Shown piece after piece: positions 10,179-18,065 of a stretch of DNA of 64,000 nucleotides. The stretch's first letter is position 1, and each line of letters begins with the position of its first letter. Source of the stretch: Labrenzia sp. THAF82 (lineage in GTDB: Bacteria; Pseudomonadota; Alphaproteobacteria; Rhizobiales; Stappiaceae); assembly GCF_009363435.1 (NCBI RefSeq), contig NZ_CP045354.1, positions 1,144,501 through 1,208,500 of the forward strand, read 5' to 3'. The position numbers and the translations under genes were made by a program. Under the pieces are notes generated by a model. That model did no database searches. It saw only the letters and a list, made by a program, of their open reading frames with translations, and was not told the origin of the DNA.

Positions 10179-10890
10179 GGTTGAAAACTGCGGTAACGCC
10201 ACCAATCACGGCTCCAAGTATGATGTTCCAACCCGTTGGCAGCAGAGAATAGGTCAATCCGGATGTTGCCATGGCGCAAGCAACGGGGATCACCATCGAG
10301 GGTGAACTGCGTACCATCCCAAATACCGTCGCAGCAAAGAAGCAGAGCATCACAACCCCGAACCCGTAGGCTTCTGTGTTGCCCAGCAAATCACCGCCAT
10401 AAGCGCCTGCGGCTGTGCTGCCAACCCAAAAGACCCACAACATCAGACCGCCACCCAGCAAGGGACCGAGATCGGTTTCGCCGCGTTGGAGCGCTCTTTG
10501 AGAATCTGCAAAATTTGCATCGCTCAAGAATGCGAGCGTCAAGAGACGCCGTCCTACAGGCAGTTGGTTGACCCATTTCGACAACGCTGCGCCCATGATT
10601 ATGTGCCTGCCGCTGAGTGCGAGCGCTACGAGGCCAAGCGAAAAGAAGGCTATTGGGTCTTGCAGGAATTCCAGTGCTGCGAATTGCGCTGTTGCCGTAT
10701 AGGCGAAGACGCTCATCATTGTCACTTGAAACGGGCTTAGACCTCTTTCGGTTGCCGCGATCCCAAAGGCAATGCCGAACGGGATCACAAAGATGCAGAC
10801 CGGCAGCAGCCTGTGCATACCACGAACGACCCCTTCACGAGTCAGCGTGGTAATTGGCTGAACCGTGTTGTGCTCAAAGTTTCTAACCAT
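10168..10890 (-). CDS. azlC: AzlC-family large subunit of branched-chain amino acid exporter
   Basis: An inner-membrane protein of 240 residues with about six or more helices and the AzlC/YgaZ block FGIAFGIAATERGLSPFQVTMMSVFAYTATAQFA, split here over residues 40-75. The start at 10890 is chosen because it fits the family N-terminus; an upstream in-frame ATG at 10926 would run into the divergent promoter. The gene is divergent from the CGNR zinc-finger gene with only 61 bp between starts. That gap, and the azlC start codon itself, carries an inverted repeat likely to be an operator. Export of valine, leucine, isoleucine or analogues is the family function. Confidence 0.9.
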   Translation of the reverse strand: MVRNFEHNTVQPITTLTREGVVRGMHRLLPVCIFVIPFGIAFGIAATERGLSPFQVTMMSVFAYTATAQFAALEFLQDPIAFFSLGLVALALSGRHIIMGAALSKWVNQLPVGRRLLTLAFLSDANFADSQRALQRGETDLGPLLGGGLMLWVFWVGSTAAGAYGGDLLGNTEAYGFGVVMLCFFAATVFGMVRSSPSMVIPVACAMATSGLTYSLLPTGWNIILGAVIGGVTAVFNHDR

Positions 10891-10944
10891 AATTCTGGTT
10901 AGACAAAACTTCCTGTTGAGTGTCAACCAGAGTAGCGGTTAGAA
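10882..10944. promoter_or_regulatory. Candidate operator array between azlC and the CGNR gene
   Basis: TCTAACCA (10882-10889) and TGGTTAGA (10896-10903) form a perfect 8-bp inverted repeat that overlaps the azlC start codon. A second, weaker pair follows: CAACCA (10924-10929) and GGTTAGAA (10937-10944), the latter ending eight bases before the CGNR start. The same GGTTAGA half-site appears in both, so one regulator could bind both promoters. Confidence 0.6.
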
Positions 10945-10951
10945 TTTGCGC

Positions 10952-11482
10952 ATGTGCTATTCCGAAGGACATCCCGTGCGATTGATCGGCGGCAGGCTCG
11001 CGCTTGATTTCGTCAATACGGCCGATTGGACTGCCGACGGGCATATTGCACATGAAAAACTGCGCAGCTTGGCCGATCTTACGCTTTGGCTTGAGGCCGT
11101 CAATCTGGACTCAAAGCCGTTGGACAGTTTGGCAAATCTCATCCGTTATCGGGCATCACTTCGGCAGATCCTCCTGTCTGGTGGTGATCCCAGCAGTTTG
11201 AACGCCGTTCAGGCTCTCTGTTTTGAAGACGCCTCAAGCGACCCCATCACAAGACGTCAGCCGCTCCAGGCCTTGCTCGCCGCCTCAGCTGTTTCACTGC
11301 TGGCCGATTCCAGGGAGCATGAACGGATCAAAATGTGCCCGGGTGAAAATTGCGGTTGGTTGTTCATAGACGAAACAAAAAACGGAAGACGGACCTGGTG
11401 CAGCATGGAAAGCTGCGGAAACCGCGCAAAAGCGGCGCGCCATTATGCGCGAAAGAAAAACCGGGCTCCGGCAAGGGTATAG
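10952..11482 (+). CDS. ABATE-domain CGNR zinc-finger putative transcription regulator
   Basis: A 176-residue protein with an N-terminal ABATE-type domain (about 5-120; LIGGRLALDFVNTADW) and a C-terminal CGNR zinc finger. The finger holds Cys in MCPGENCGW and in WCSMESCGNRAKAARHYARKK, all four metal ligands present, with the basic tail typical for DNA contact. This family is usually annotated as a stress- or metabolite-responsive regulator, but little is proven. It is divergent from azlCD across a very short, repeat-bearing promoter, so control of azlCD and of itself is the simplest reading. An alternative TTG start lies at 10946. Confidence 0.8.
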   Translation: MCYSEGHPVRLIGGRLALDFVNTADWTADGHIAHEKLRSLADLTLWLEAVNLDSKPLDSLANLIRYRASLRQILLSGGDPSSLNAVQALCFEDASSDPITRRQPLQALLAASAVSLLADSREHERIKMCPGENCGWLFIDETKNGRRTWCSMESCGNRAKAARHYARKKNRAPARV

Positions 11483-11634
11483 AGACCCCCATTGCGTTAT
11501 TCGCGGGTGTGGTCACATCGCCGCGGTAAGCAGGAGAGCCGTCGTGGACCTATTGGACCAAGGACGGTTTTGACCGGCAGGCACGCAAACTGTAAGCATT
11601 TCATTTGTATATGCCTGAGCGGAAGGAAAGCCGG

Positions 11635-12534
11635 ATGGATGCAATCACCCGGATGCGATGTTTCATTCAAGTTGTAGATTCCAAAGGATTTTCCGCAGCT
11701 GCCCGGGAAATGGGACGTTCCAAGGCACTTGTCTCCAAATATGTAGGTGAACTGGAAGATGAGCTCGGTGTCCGGTTGTTGAACCGAACCACCCGCCAAG
11801 TGTCACTCACGGAAGTGGGGGAGGCCTACTACAAGGAAGCCATCGAAATTCTGCAACGGATCGATGATCTGCAGGCGTCCGTCCAGTCGTCACATCAGGA
11901 GGTACGTGGCCGCCTAAGGGTATCCGCTCCACGGTCGATGGGTGATGACAGTTTGAATCGTGCGATGATGCAGTTCCTGAAACAATACCCTGAAATCAAC
12001 CTGGATCTGCGCCTGGAAGACAGATTTGTCGATCTGGTGGAAGAAGGATTCGACCTTGCCGTGAGGGTCTCTCAACTGGAGGATTCAAGCCTGATTGCGC
12101 GAAAAATTGCTCCTTTCAGAACGGTCGTGTGCGCAAGCCCCAAGGTCATCGAAGCGCATGGTGCCCCGCGGGTTCCATCAGATCTGGCAAGCCGCCCGTG
12201 CATTATCGATACGAACTATCGTTACAAGCAGAATTGGGCCTTCCAGAACGATGGTGAGCGGCTTTCCGTGTCGGTGAAGGGTCCTTTGGAAGTCAACAGC
12301 GCAGCAGCAGCGCGGGAAGCGGCTCTGTGCGATTTGGGGTTCCTCAGAACGCCTCAGTTCTTCGTGGCAGAGGACCTCGAAGCAGGACGGCTGGTGACCC
12401 TATTGGAAGACTACGAAGAGCCGATGAGGGGCATTCACGCGGTTTATCCGCATAGAAGGCACCTTAGCGCTAAGGTGCGTGCGTTTGTCGATTTTCTGGT
12501 CGACTGGTTCTCATCCGGTGCCGCAAAGGCATGA
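11635..12534 (+). CDS. LysR-family transcriptional regulator
   Basis: A standard 299-residue LysR regulator. The winged helix-turn-helix is at about 4-62 (RCFIQVVDSKGFSAAAREMG and LLNRTTRQVSLTEVG), followed by the type 2 periplasmic-binding fold for an effector (about 88-295). The Arg/Ser-rich effector region resembles the DmlR/AaeR-like branch, a very broad group. The ATG at 11635 follows the purine run GGAAGGAAAG and is chosen over 11605. No divergent partner is adjacent, so the target genes are unknown. Confidence 0.88.
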   Translation: MDAITRMRCFIQVVDSKGFSAAAREMGRSKALVSKYVGELEDELGVRLLNRTTRQVSLTEVGEAYYKEAIEILQRIDDLQASVQSSHQEVRGRLRVSAPRSMGDDSLNRAMMQFLKQYPEINLDLRLEDRFVDLVEEGFDLAVRVSQLEDSSLIARKIAPFRTVVCASPKVIEAHGAPRVPSDLASRPCIIDTNYRYKQNWAFQNDGERLSVSVKGPLEVNSAAAAREAALCDLGFLRTPQFFVAEDLEAGRLVTLLEDYEEPMRGIHAVYPHRRHLSAKVRAFVDFLVDWFSSGAAKA

Positions 12535-12604
12535 AGCCAAACTTTCTCAACATGTCAGAGATTCGCCTTAGGTAAGTGCATTTGGAACTGACTGATTGAA
12601 ATAT

Positions 12605-12618
12605 TAAGTACATACTTA
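12605..12618. promoter_or_regulatory. Candidate palindromic operator upstream of the TetR gene
   Basis: TAAGTA and TACTTA form a perfect 6-bp inverted repeat around CA, in an AT-rich stretch about 90 bases before the TetR-family start. The size suits a TetR-type dimer site, so autoregulation is plausible but unproven. Confidence 0.4.
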
Positions 12619-12705
12619 TTTGGAGATTTTTGACGTAGTTCACCTTCAATTCTTAAGTTTAGGCGTATTAATTGGATTTGTTCGACGCTTTGTCTTGCAA
12701 AGTTA

Positions 12706-13269
12706 ATGTATACACACCACACTCAAACTATGAACGAAGCACAGGAACAAATCGCAGCTGGCCTGGAACAGGTGTTCTGGAGCCGTGGTTTTGCAGAACC
12801 GAGCGTGCCTGAATTGCGTGCTGGCGTTGGTGTCAGTATGAGGACGCTCTACCGACATTTCCCGTCCCGGGAAGCAATGATCCTCGGTGCTCTGGAACAT
12901 CGCCATCGGCGATACCTGAAATATGTGCATGAAGGCGTGTCGCAACCGGGCCTGGAAGCTGCGGAACAGCTGTTCGACAAGCTTGGCGGCTGGATGCGCA
13001 TGACAAACGGCAAGGAGTGTTTCTTCCGCCAGGCGCTTGCTGCCAACCCTGACAGCACGGATATCGAAGCGACAGTGAAACGCCACAAAGGTGAACTGGT
13101 GAAGTTCTTCGGCGAGTTGAGCGGTCAGGAAGAATTTGCGTCGACACTCTACTTGCTTCACGAAGGGGTAACTGCCTGCTACGCGGAAATGGGAGAACAG
13201 GCGGTTGAAGATGCAAAGACCCTTGTTCGTCAGATGTTCAAAACATCGAACGCGCGCAAATATTCCTGA
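12706..13269 (+). CDS. TetR-family transcriptional regulator
   Basis: A 187-residue regulator with the TetR helix-turn-helix at about 10-60 (FWSRGFAEPSVPELRAGVGV followed by RTLYRHFPSREAMI) and a helical ligand-binding domain after it. Helix-turn-helix residues are normal. The start could be 12706 or the ATG at 12730; neither has a clear ribosome site, so translation may be leaderless or weak. No neighbouring operon is obviously its target: it follows a LysR gene and converges with the leucine-type dehydrogenase across a terminator. Confidence 0.85.
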   Translation: MYTHHTQTMNEAQEQIAAGLEQVFWSRGFAEPSVPELRAGVGVSMRTLYRHFPSREAMILGALEHRHRRYLKYVHEGVSQPGLEAAEQLFDKLGGWMRMTNGKECFFRQALAANPDSTDIEATVKRHKGELVKFFGELSGQEEFASTLYLLHEGVTACYAEMGEQAVEDAKTLVRQMFKTSNARKYS

Positions 13270-13289
13270 ATTCAACCGATACGGACAAA

Positions 13290-13322
13290 AAACGGCGACT
13301 CAGGTCGCCGTTTCTGTTTTTG
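13290..13322. terminator. Rho-independent terminator between tetR-type and dehydrogenase genes
   Basis: The stem AACGGCGAC / GTCGCCGTT with a TCAG loop is followed by TTTCTGTTTTT on the plus strand. The A-run before the stem (ACAAAAAA) makes it usable from the convergent minus-strand gene as well. Confidence 0.85.
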
Positions 13323-13333
13323 ATTTTATTGGC

Positions 13334-14407
13334 TTATGCCAGTCTTGCCTTCGCAAGCCGTTCTTCCGCCATTGTGTCGGCAACCTGTTCTGGCGTGGAA
13401 TTTTCGGTTTCTGCACGCTTGAAGATAGCAGACAGCGTGTCACCAATCGCCACCGTCTTTTCGCGCACCACTTGGTCGTCTTCGCCAGGTGATGCCAGTG
13501 CAATGGAGATCACGCCGCCGGCGTTGATTGCGTAGTCCGGCGCATAAAGAATGCCGCGCTTTTTGAGGGCGATGCCATCGGCGGGGGTTTGAAGTTGATT
13601 GTTGGCGGCTCCCGCAACGACTTTAGCCTTGATCTGCGGAATGGTTCGCGCGTTGAGGCCGGCACCAAGTGCGCAAGGAGCAAAGATATCCACTTCAGCC
13701 ATGTGAGCCTCCGCCGGATCCACTGCTGTCGCGCCAAACGCATCAATTGCCTTGAGGACCGCTGGGGCATGAATGTCCGAGACGACGAGGCTGGCGCCTG
13801 CGTTATGCAGCTGCCGGGCAACGTCAAATCCGACATGCCCAAGGCCCTGTACCGAAACGGTTCTGCCACTCAGGTCATCATTGCCGAATACATGCCGTGC
13901 GGAGGCCTTAATGCCTTGAAACACGCCGAGCGCCGTATAGGGGGAAGGGTCGCCAAGTCCGGTAGCACTTGTGCCGCGCACATGCTCCGTAAACCTTGCC
14001 ACAGCCTCCATATCCTCTGGCGACACCCCGACGTCTTCCGCCGTGACATAGGTGCCTGACAGACGGTCAACATGCAGCCCGAAGGCTTCCATCAATTCCA
14101 CAGACTTGTGTTTTCGCGGGTCTGCGATGATCACCGCCTTGCCACCGCCAAGATCAAGCCCGGCAAGTGCGTTCTTGTACGTCATGCCGCGCGACAGGCG
14201 AAGTGCGTCAGTCAACGCATCAGCGGGATTGTCATAGGGCCAGACACGGCACCCGCCAAGCGCCGGGCCCAGTGTGGTGTCGTGAACCGCGATGATGGCG
14301 TTCAGCCCGGTTTCCTTGTCTTGTACGAAAACGATGTTCTCATGTTCACCCATTTCCGGATGATCGAAAACCGCGCTGTGGTGAACAGATGTGTGCAAGG
14401 CATTCAT
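13334..14407 (-). CDS. Leu/Val/Phe dehydrogenase (Glu/Leu/Phe/Val dehydrogenase family)
   Basis: An NAD-dependent amino acid dehydrogenase of 357 residues, the length of leucine and valine dehydrogenases and shorter than glutamate dehydrogenase. It would reversibly deaminate branched-chain or aromatic amino acids to 2-oxo acids. The catalytic lysines lie in SRGMTYKNALAGLDLGGGKAV. The Rossmann NAD site follows as VQGLGHVGFDVA. Leucine dehydrogenase is most likely but valine or phenylalanine activity cannot be excluded. Neighbouring azlCD and the Liv importer further on make branched-chain metabolism a theme. A 9-bp inverted repeat lies 45 bases before the start. Confidence 0.88.
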   Translation of the reverse strand: MNALHTSVHHSAVFDHPEMGEHENIVFVQDKETGLNAIIAVHDTTLGPALGGCRVWPYDNPADALTDALRLSRGMTYKNALAGLDLGGGKAVIIADPRKHKSVELMEAFGLHVDRLSGTYVTAEDVGVSPEDMEAVARFTEHVRGTSATGLGDPSPYTALGVFQGIKASARHVFGNDDLSGRTVSVQGLGHVGFDVARQLHNAGASLVVSDIHAPAVLKAIDAFGATAVDPAEAHMAEVDIFAPCALGAGLNARTIPQIKAKVVAGAANNQLQTPADGIALKKRGILYAPDYAINAGGVISIALASPGEDDQVVREKTVAIGDTLSAIFKRAETENSTPEQVADTMAEERLAKARLA

Positions 14408-14451
14408 TGTTGGCTCTGTAAGGTTGTTGTCATTGCAAATATTTTAGCCAG

Positions 14452-14486
14452 AAATTGAGGTAAATTGTCTTTCTTATCCTCAATTT
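14452..14486. promoter_or_regulatory. Inverted repeat upstream of the dehydrogenase gene
   Basis: AAATTGAGG (14452-14460) and CCTCAATTT (14478-14486) form a perfect 9-bp inverted repeat with a 17-base spacer, in the divergent gap between the dehydrogenase and the DUF1007-NicO gene. It could be an operator, for example for an Lrp/AsnC-type protein, or an RNA stem. Confidence 0.45.
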
Positions 14487-14645
14487 GCGATCAGAATTAG
14501 GAGATACATTCCAATTTTTGTCGGGTTATGTGAAATTTGTTCCAGGGGAGTTTTGCGACGCGGTAGACGATTTGCCATCTTCCTGCCGTCTTCTCTGGCC
14601 AAGGAGTGCGCTGGCAATGTAAAAATATTGCATTCGTTCTTTTGG

Positions 14646-16544
14646 ATGAGACCGTTGCATCTTCTCAACTTGAACCCAATTTCGGCCCTTCCTGCCGCCG
14701 GCGGCAGGATTTTGATGTGCATTTTTGCATTGATGCTGTCGGTTGTTGTTGTAGCGGCACACCCTCATGTTTTTGTCGAAGCCAGGACGAAACTGGTTTT
14801 TGACGAAAACGGCCAAGCCGTTGCCGTCAATCATATCTTTCGGTTTGACGATGCCTTCTCCGCATTCGCTATACAGGGTTTCGATACGAACGGAGACGGA
14901 GTTTATTCACGCGAAGAGCTTGCCGAACTTGCCCAGGTCAACGTCGAAAGCATGGCCGACTTCGGCTACTTCACATTTGGTGACAACACCCGGGTCGAAC
15001 TGGATTTCAACACGCCCACCGACTACTGGCTGGAAGTGACGACGGTTCCGCTTTCAGACTATTGGACAATGAAGCCTGAAGACTTTGAAGCCATTCAGGA
15101 AGATGTCCGTATGAACGGTGGTACTGCTCCTGAAGACGTTCAGCTGTTGGAATTGCATTTCACGTTGCCGCTCAAGGATCCAAGCGATGCGGACAATGTG
15201 ATCACGCTGGATGTCTACGATCCGACTTATTATGTCGACTTTCGGTTTGGCAGCGAAGATGAGGCCGTTGGCACCGTAAATCCACCAGGAACCTGTCAGG
15301 TCACACGCAAGGAACCGCCGCCACTCGACGACGCAACCGCATACGCACTTGCGCAAATCGGTCCCGAGCAGCGCGATCTGCCGCCGGAATTGCAATCGGC
15401 GGCCGCCTCGCAGGTCAATCAGATGATCGTAAATTGCAGTGCTGTGGCCGCCACGGCTGCCAGCATGAACGAAGGTGCCGGTCAAGCGGTGCCAACAGGT
15501 ACGGCATCTGTTCCTGAGACCGATGTTTCGCAAGCTCTACAGCAGCAAGCCGATGCAACGGACACGAGGGCGGCAGACGTTGTCGAGTCCACCCAGTCCG
15601 TCGTGACAGTGATTGACGGTTCTGATGCCACCACCGTTCCGACAGGCATCCTTGACCGTGTTTTCGGGACGATTGCCGTCAAGCAAAAGGAATTCTATCA
15701 GGCGCTGGTATCAAGCCTCCGGTCGTTCAGGAACAACCCGAATGCCATGTGGCTTTTGATCGGCCTTTCCTTTGCATATGGCGTGTTCCATGCGGCCGGA
15801 CCCGGACACGGCAAGGCGATCATTACCTCTTATGTCGTTGCCAACAACGAAACGCTGCGCAAGGGTATTGTTCTGTCCTTTGCTTCAGCATTTGCCCAGG
15901 CGGTGACAGCGATCGTTCTGGTTGGCGGTTTCGCCGTTCTGTTCAACCTGACGAGCATTGCAATTCAGGATACGGCCCGATGGTTCGAAATCGGGTCCTA
16001 TGTGCTGATTACCGGGCTTGGTGGGTGGTTGCTCTGGCAGAAAGCAGTGCGCCCGTTTGCGGCCATGGTCGCCTCACGAACTTCTGGCGGTGAACTGGCC
16101 TTTGCTGGCGCAGGTGGCCATCATCACGGTCATGATCACCATCATGAGATCGGGGCGGATGGCATCTGTTCCACTTGCGGGCACGCGCACGCACCGACAC
16201 CTGACATGGTGCAGGGCAGGATTACTTTGGCTCGTGCGGCCTCGATCATCCTTGCAGTTGGATTGCGGCCCTGCACAGGTGCTCTTGTTGTTCTTGTGTT
16301 CGCCCTTTCGCAAGGAATGATCCTCGCCGGTGTGGCATCCACTCTCGCCATGGCCGTCGGCACAGGCATTACCGTTTCACTGCTCGCCGGTCTCGCCGTC
16401 GGCGCTAAAGAGCTTGCCGTCAAGCTTTTCGGTGAAGGCAGCCCGATGTCGATCGGCATCCACAGGTCGATCGAGATTCTGGGAGCGGCGATTGTGTTTC
16501 TGCTCGGCCTGACGCTGTTGATTGCATCAGTGGGCTGGGGCTAA
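14646..16544 (+). CDS. DUF1007 domain fused to NicO-type nickel/cobalt permease
   Basis: A 632-residue two-part protein. Residues about 20-43 are a signal or anchor segment ending before AHPHVFVEART, the classic start of periplasmic DUF1007 proteins (to about 250). A low-complexity Ala/Thr/Val linker follows (about 255-330). The rest is a NicO/RcnA-like membrane permease with about six helices. Its marks are the helix FAYGVFHAAGPGHGKAI, a cytoplasmic His-rich loop (GGHHHGHDHHHE plus CSTCGHAH) and the GLRPCTGALVVLVFALSQG signature. These are usually two adjacent genes, so this is a fusion. It probably moves Ni, Co or Zn across the inner membrane. Start is uncertain: 14646 gives a normal basic n-region; 14715 and TTG 14553 are alternatives. 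Confidence 0.87.
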   Translation: MRPLHLLNLNPISALPAAGGRILMCIFALMLSVVVVAAHPHVFVEARTKLVFDENGQAVAVNHIFRFDDAFSAFAIQGFDTNGDGVYSREELAELAQVNVESMADFGYFTFGDNTRVELDFNTPTDYWLEVTTVPLSDYWTMKPEDFEAIQEDVRMNGGTAPEDVQLLELHFTLPLKDPSDADNVITLDVYDPTYYVDFRFGSEDEAVGTVNPPGTCQVTRKEPPPLDDATAYALAQIGPEQRDLPPELQSAAASQVNQMIVNCSAVAATAASMNEGAGQAVPTGTASVPETDVSQALQQQADATDTRAADVVESTQSVVTVIDGSDATTVPTGILDRVFGTIAVKQKEFYQALVSSLRSFRNNPNAMWLLIGLSFAYGVFHAAGPGHGKAIITSYVVANNETLRKGIVLSFASAFAQAVTAIVLVGGFAVLFNLTSIAIQDTARWFEIGSYVLITGLGGWLLWQKAVRPFAAMVASRTSGGELAFAGAGGHHHGHDHHHEIGADGICSTCGHAHAPTPDMVQGRITLARAASIILAVGLRPCTGALVVLVFALSQGMILAGVASTLAMAVGTGITVSLLAGLAVGAKELAVKLFGEGSPMSIGIHRSIEILGAAIVFLLGLTLLIASVGWG

Positions 16545-16561
16545 GGCGCACTCTTCTGTCT

Positions 16562-17320
16562 TTAAAGCGCCAGTCTTTTTTCCCTATAGGCTCTGGCCGC
16601 ATCGCCAAACGCAGCAAACAGTTTCCTGGAAGGTCCATCGGTGGTCACCCAATATTCGGGATGCCATTGTGTGGCGAGAACGTAGCCTGGGCTGTCCTTT
16701 ACCGAAACAGCTTCAACCGTGCCGTCTTCGGCCTGCGCTTCAATCGTGAGGCCGTTGCCGAGATCGCCGACAGCCTGTCTGTGGAGAGAATTGACTTCAA
16801 AGGGTTCTGCACCCAGCACCTTTTCCAAACAGCCGCCCGGTGCAACCTCAATCGGATGCGCGATGCGGAAGCGTTCATCCTGATTGTCCGATTGCGGCGC
16901 GCGGTGATCCCGCCGTCCGGTCATGGCCTGAATCTCGGTGTGCAAGGTGCCGCCTAGCGCGACATTGAGTTCCTGCATCCCTCTGCAGATCGCGAAGACG
17001 GGAATGCCGCGTTCAATCGCTCTTTTCAAGAGAGGTAAAGTGGTCGCGTCCCGGTCCGGATCGTAAGGACCGTTCTCCTCAGTCGGAACTTCGCCGTAAA
17101 GCTGCGGATTGACATTGGACCGGGCGCCCGTCGCAACCACACCGTCTACCTGATCAAGGGCTGCATCCAGGTCCATTTCCACGCCGAGGGATGGCAGGAT
17201 CATCGGGATTGCATCCGAGCCTTTCAGAATCGCATGCAGGTAAGTCGAGATGACGGCGTGCCAATTGAAGCCGTCTATGGATTTCACGTCAGCAGTGACC
17301 AGGACGAGAGGTTTTGTCAT
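16562..17320 (-). CDS. Class I glutamine amidotransferase-like gamma-glutamyl hydrolase (peptidase C26, PuuD-like)
   Basis: A 252-residue cytosolic hydrolase of the peptidase C26 family, which includes PuuD (gamma-glutamyl-GABA hydrolase in putrescine breakdown). The nucleophile elbow is FAICRGMQELNVALGG with the catalytic Cys, and the His-Glu pair is in TQWHPEYW. The length matches the family. No other Puu genes are nearby, so the substrate may be a different gamma-glutamyl amide. It is convergent with the NicO fusion (17 bases between stops) and lies downstream of the two-component genes on the same strand. Confidence 0.87.
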   Translation of the reverse strand: MTKPLVLVTADVKSIDGFNWHAVISTYLHAILKGSDAIPMILPSLGVEMDLDAALDQVDGVVATGARSNVNPQLYGEVPTEENGPYDPDRDATTLPLLKRAIERGIPVFAICRGMQELNVALGGTLHTEIQAMTGRRDHRAPQSDNQDERFRIAHPIEVAPGGCLEKVLGAEPFEVNSLHRQAVGDLGNGLTIEAQAEDGTVEAVSVKDSPGYVLATQWHPEYWVTTDGPSRKLFAAFGDAARAYREKRLAL

Positions 17321-17389
17321 GTTGAATTCCGAAAAAAGGAGGCATTGGTCTCAAGTGTGAATTGAGAGCCAGATGTAGCGGAGGTCGGG

Positions 17390-18058
17390 TTAGTCCAGCA
17401 ATCCCAGATCTTGTGCGACTTTGTAAAGCTGGGCTGCATTCTTGTTGCCGACTTTTTCGCGCAGGTTCAACCGGTGCGACTCAACAGTGCGCACACTGAT
17501 GCCAAGTTCCTTGGCAACTTCCTTGTTCGGCTGGCCCTTTGCCACAGCGGTCAGGACCTGCCTTTCCCGATCTGTCAGCCCGTATGGGTCCTCAACAGGT
17601 GCTGACGTTCCGGCTCCCACAAGTGTTGGACCAACCGCGGAAGAGAAATAGTATCCGCCCGTTGCGACGCTTGTGATCGCGGTGATCATCTCCGTTGCTG
17701 AGATGTCTTTCAGGATATAGCCGCGCGCGCCTGCCTGAACGACGCCGCGAACATATTCCGGGTTGTCGTATATCGACAGCATCAACACGGCGATGCCGGG
17801 CATTGTCTTGCGGATCTGCATAGCCGCTTCAAGGCCATTCATGACCGGCATTGAAACGTCCATGAGAAGAACGTCGGGTCTGAGTTCCTGCGCGAGCGCC
17901 AGCGCGTCCCGACCGTTTTTTGCTTCACCGACGACTTCCAGCTCCGGAACTTTCTGGAGACGGGCGCGGATACCGTCCCGAACCAGTTCATGGTCGTCAG
18001 CCAACAACACTCGAATGGGTTTGGTGGTGGCTTGTGGCGGCGGTGGATGCATCGTCAT
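17390..18058 (-). CDS. NarL/LuxR-family response regulator
   Basis: A 222-residue two-component response regulator. The receiver domain is at about 10-125, with the acidic pair in LLADDHELV, the phosphorylated Asp in LLMDVSMPVMNG, and the switch Lys in GYILKDIS. A LuxR-type helix-turn-helix closes the protein (LTDRERQVLTAVAKGQPNKEVAKELGISVRTVESHR, about 160-205). It begins 7 bases after the stop of its kinase, so the two are one operon. The divergent TRAP transporter is the likely target, through the near-perfect 20-bp inverted repeat in the shared promoter. Confidence 0.92.
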   Translation of the reverse strand: MTMHPPPPQATTKPIRVLLADDHELVRDGIRARLQKVPELEVVGEAKNGRDALALAQELRPDVLLMDVSMPVMNGLEAAMQIRKTMPGIAVLMLSIYDNPEYVRGVVQAGARGYILKDISATEMITAITSVATGGYYFSSAVGPTLVGAGTSAPVEDPYGLTDRERQVLTAVAKGQPNKEVAKELGISVRTVESHRLNLREKVGNKNAAQLYKVAQDLGLLD

Positions 18059-18065
18059 GCCGGTA

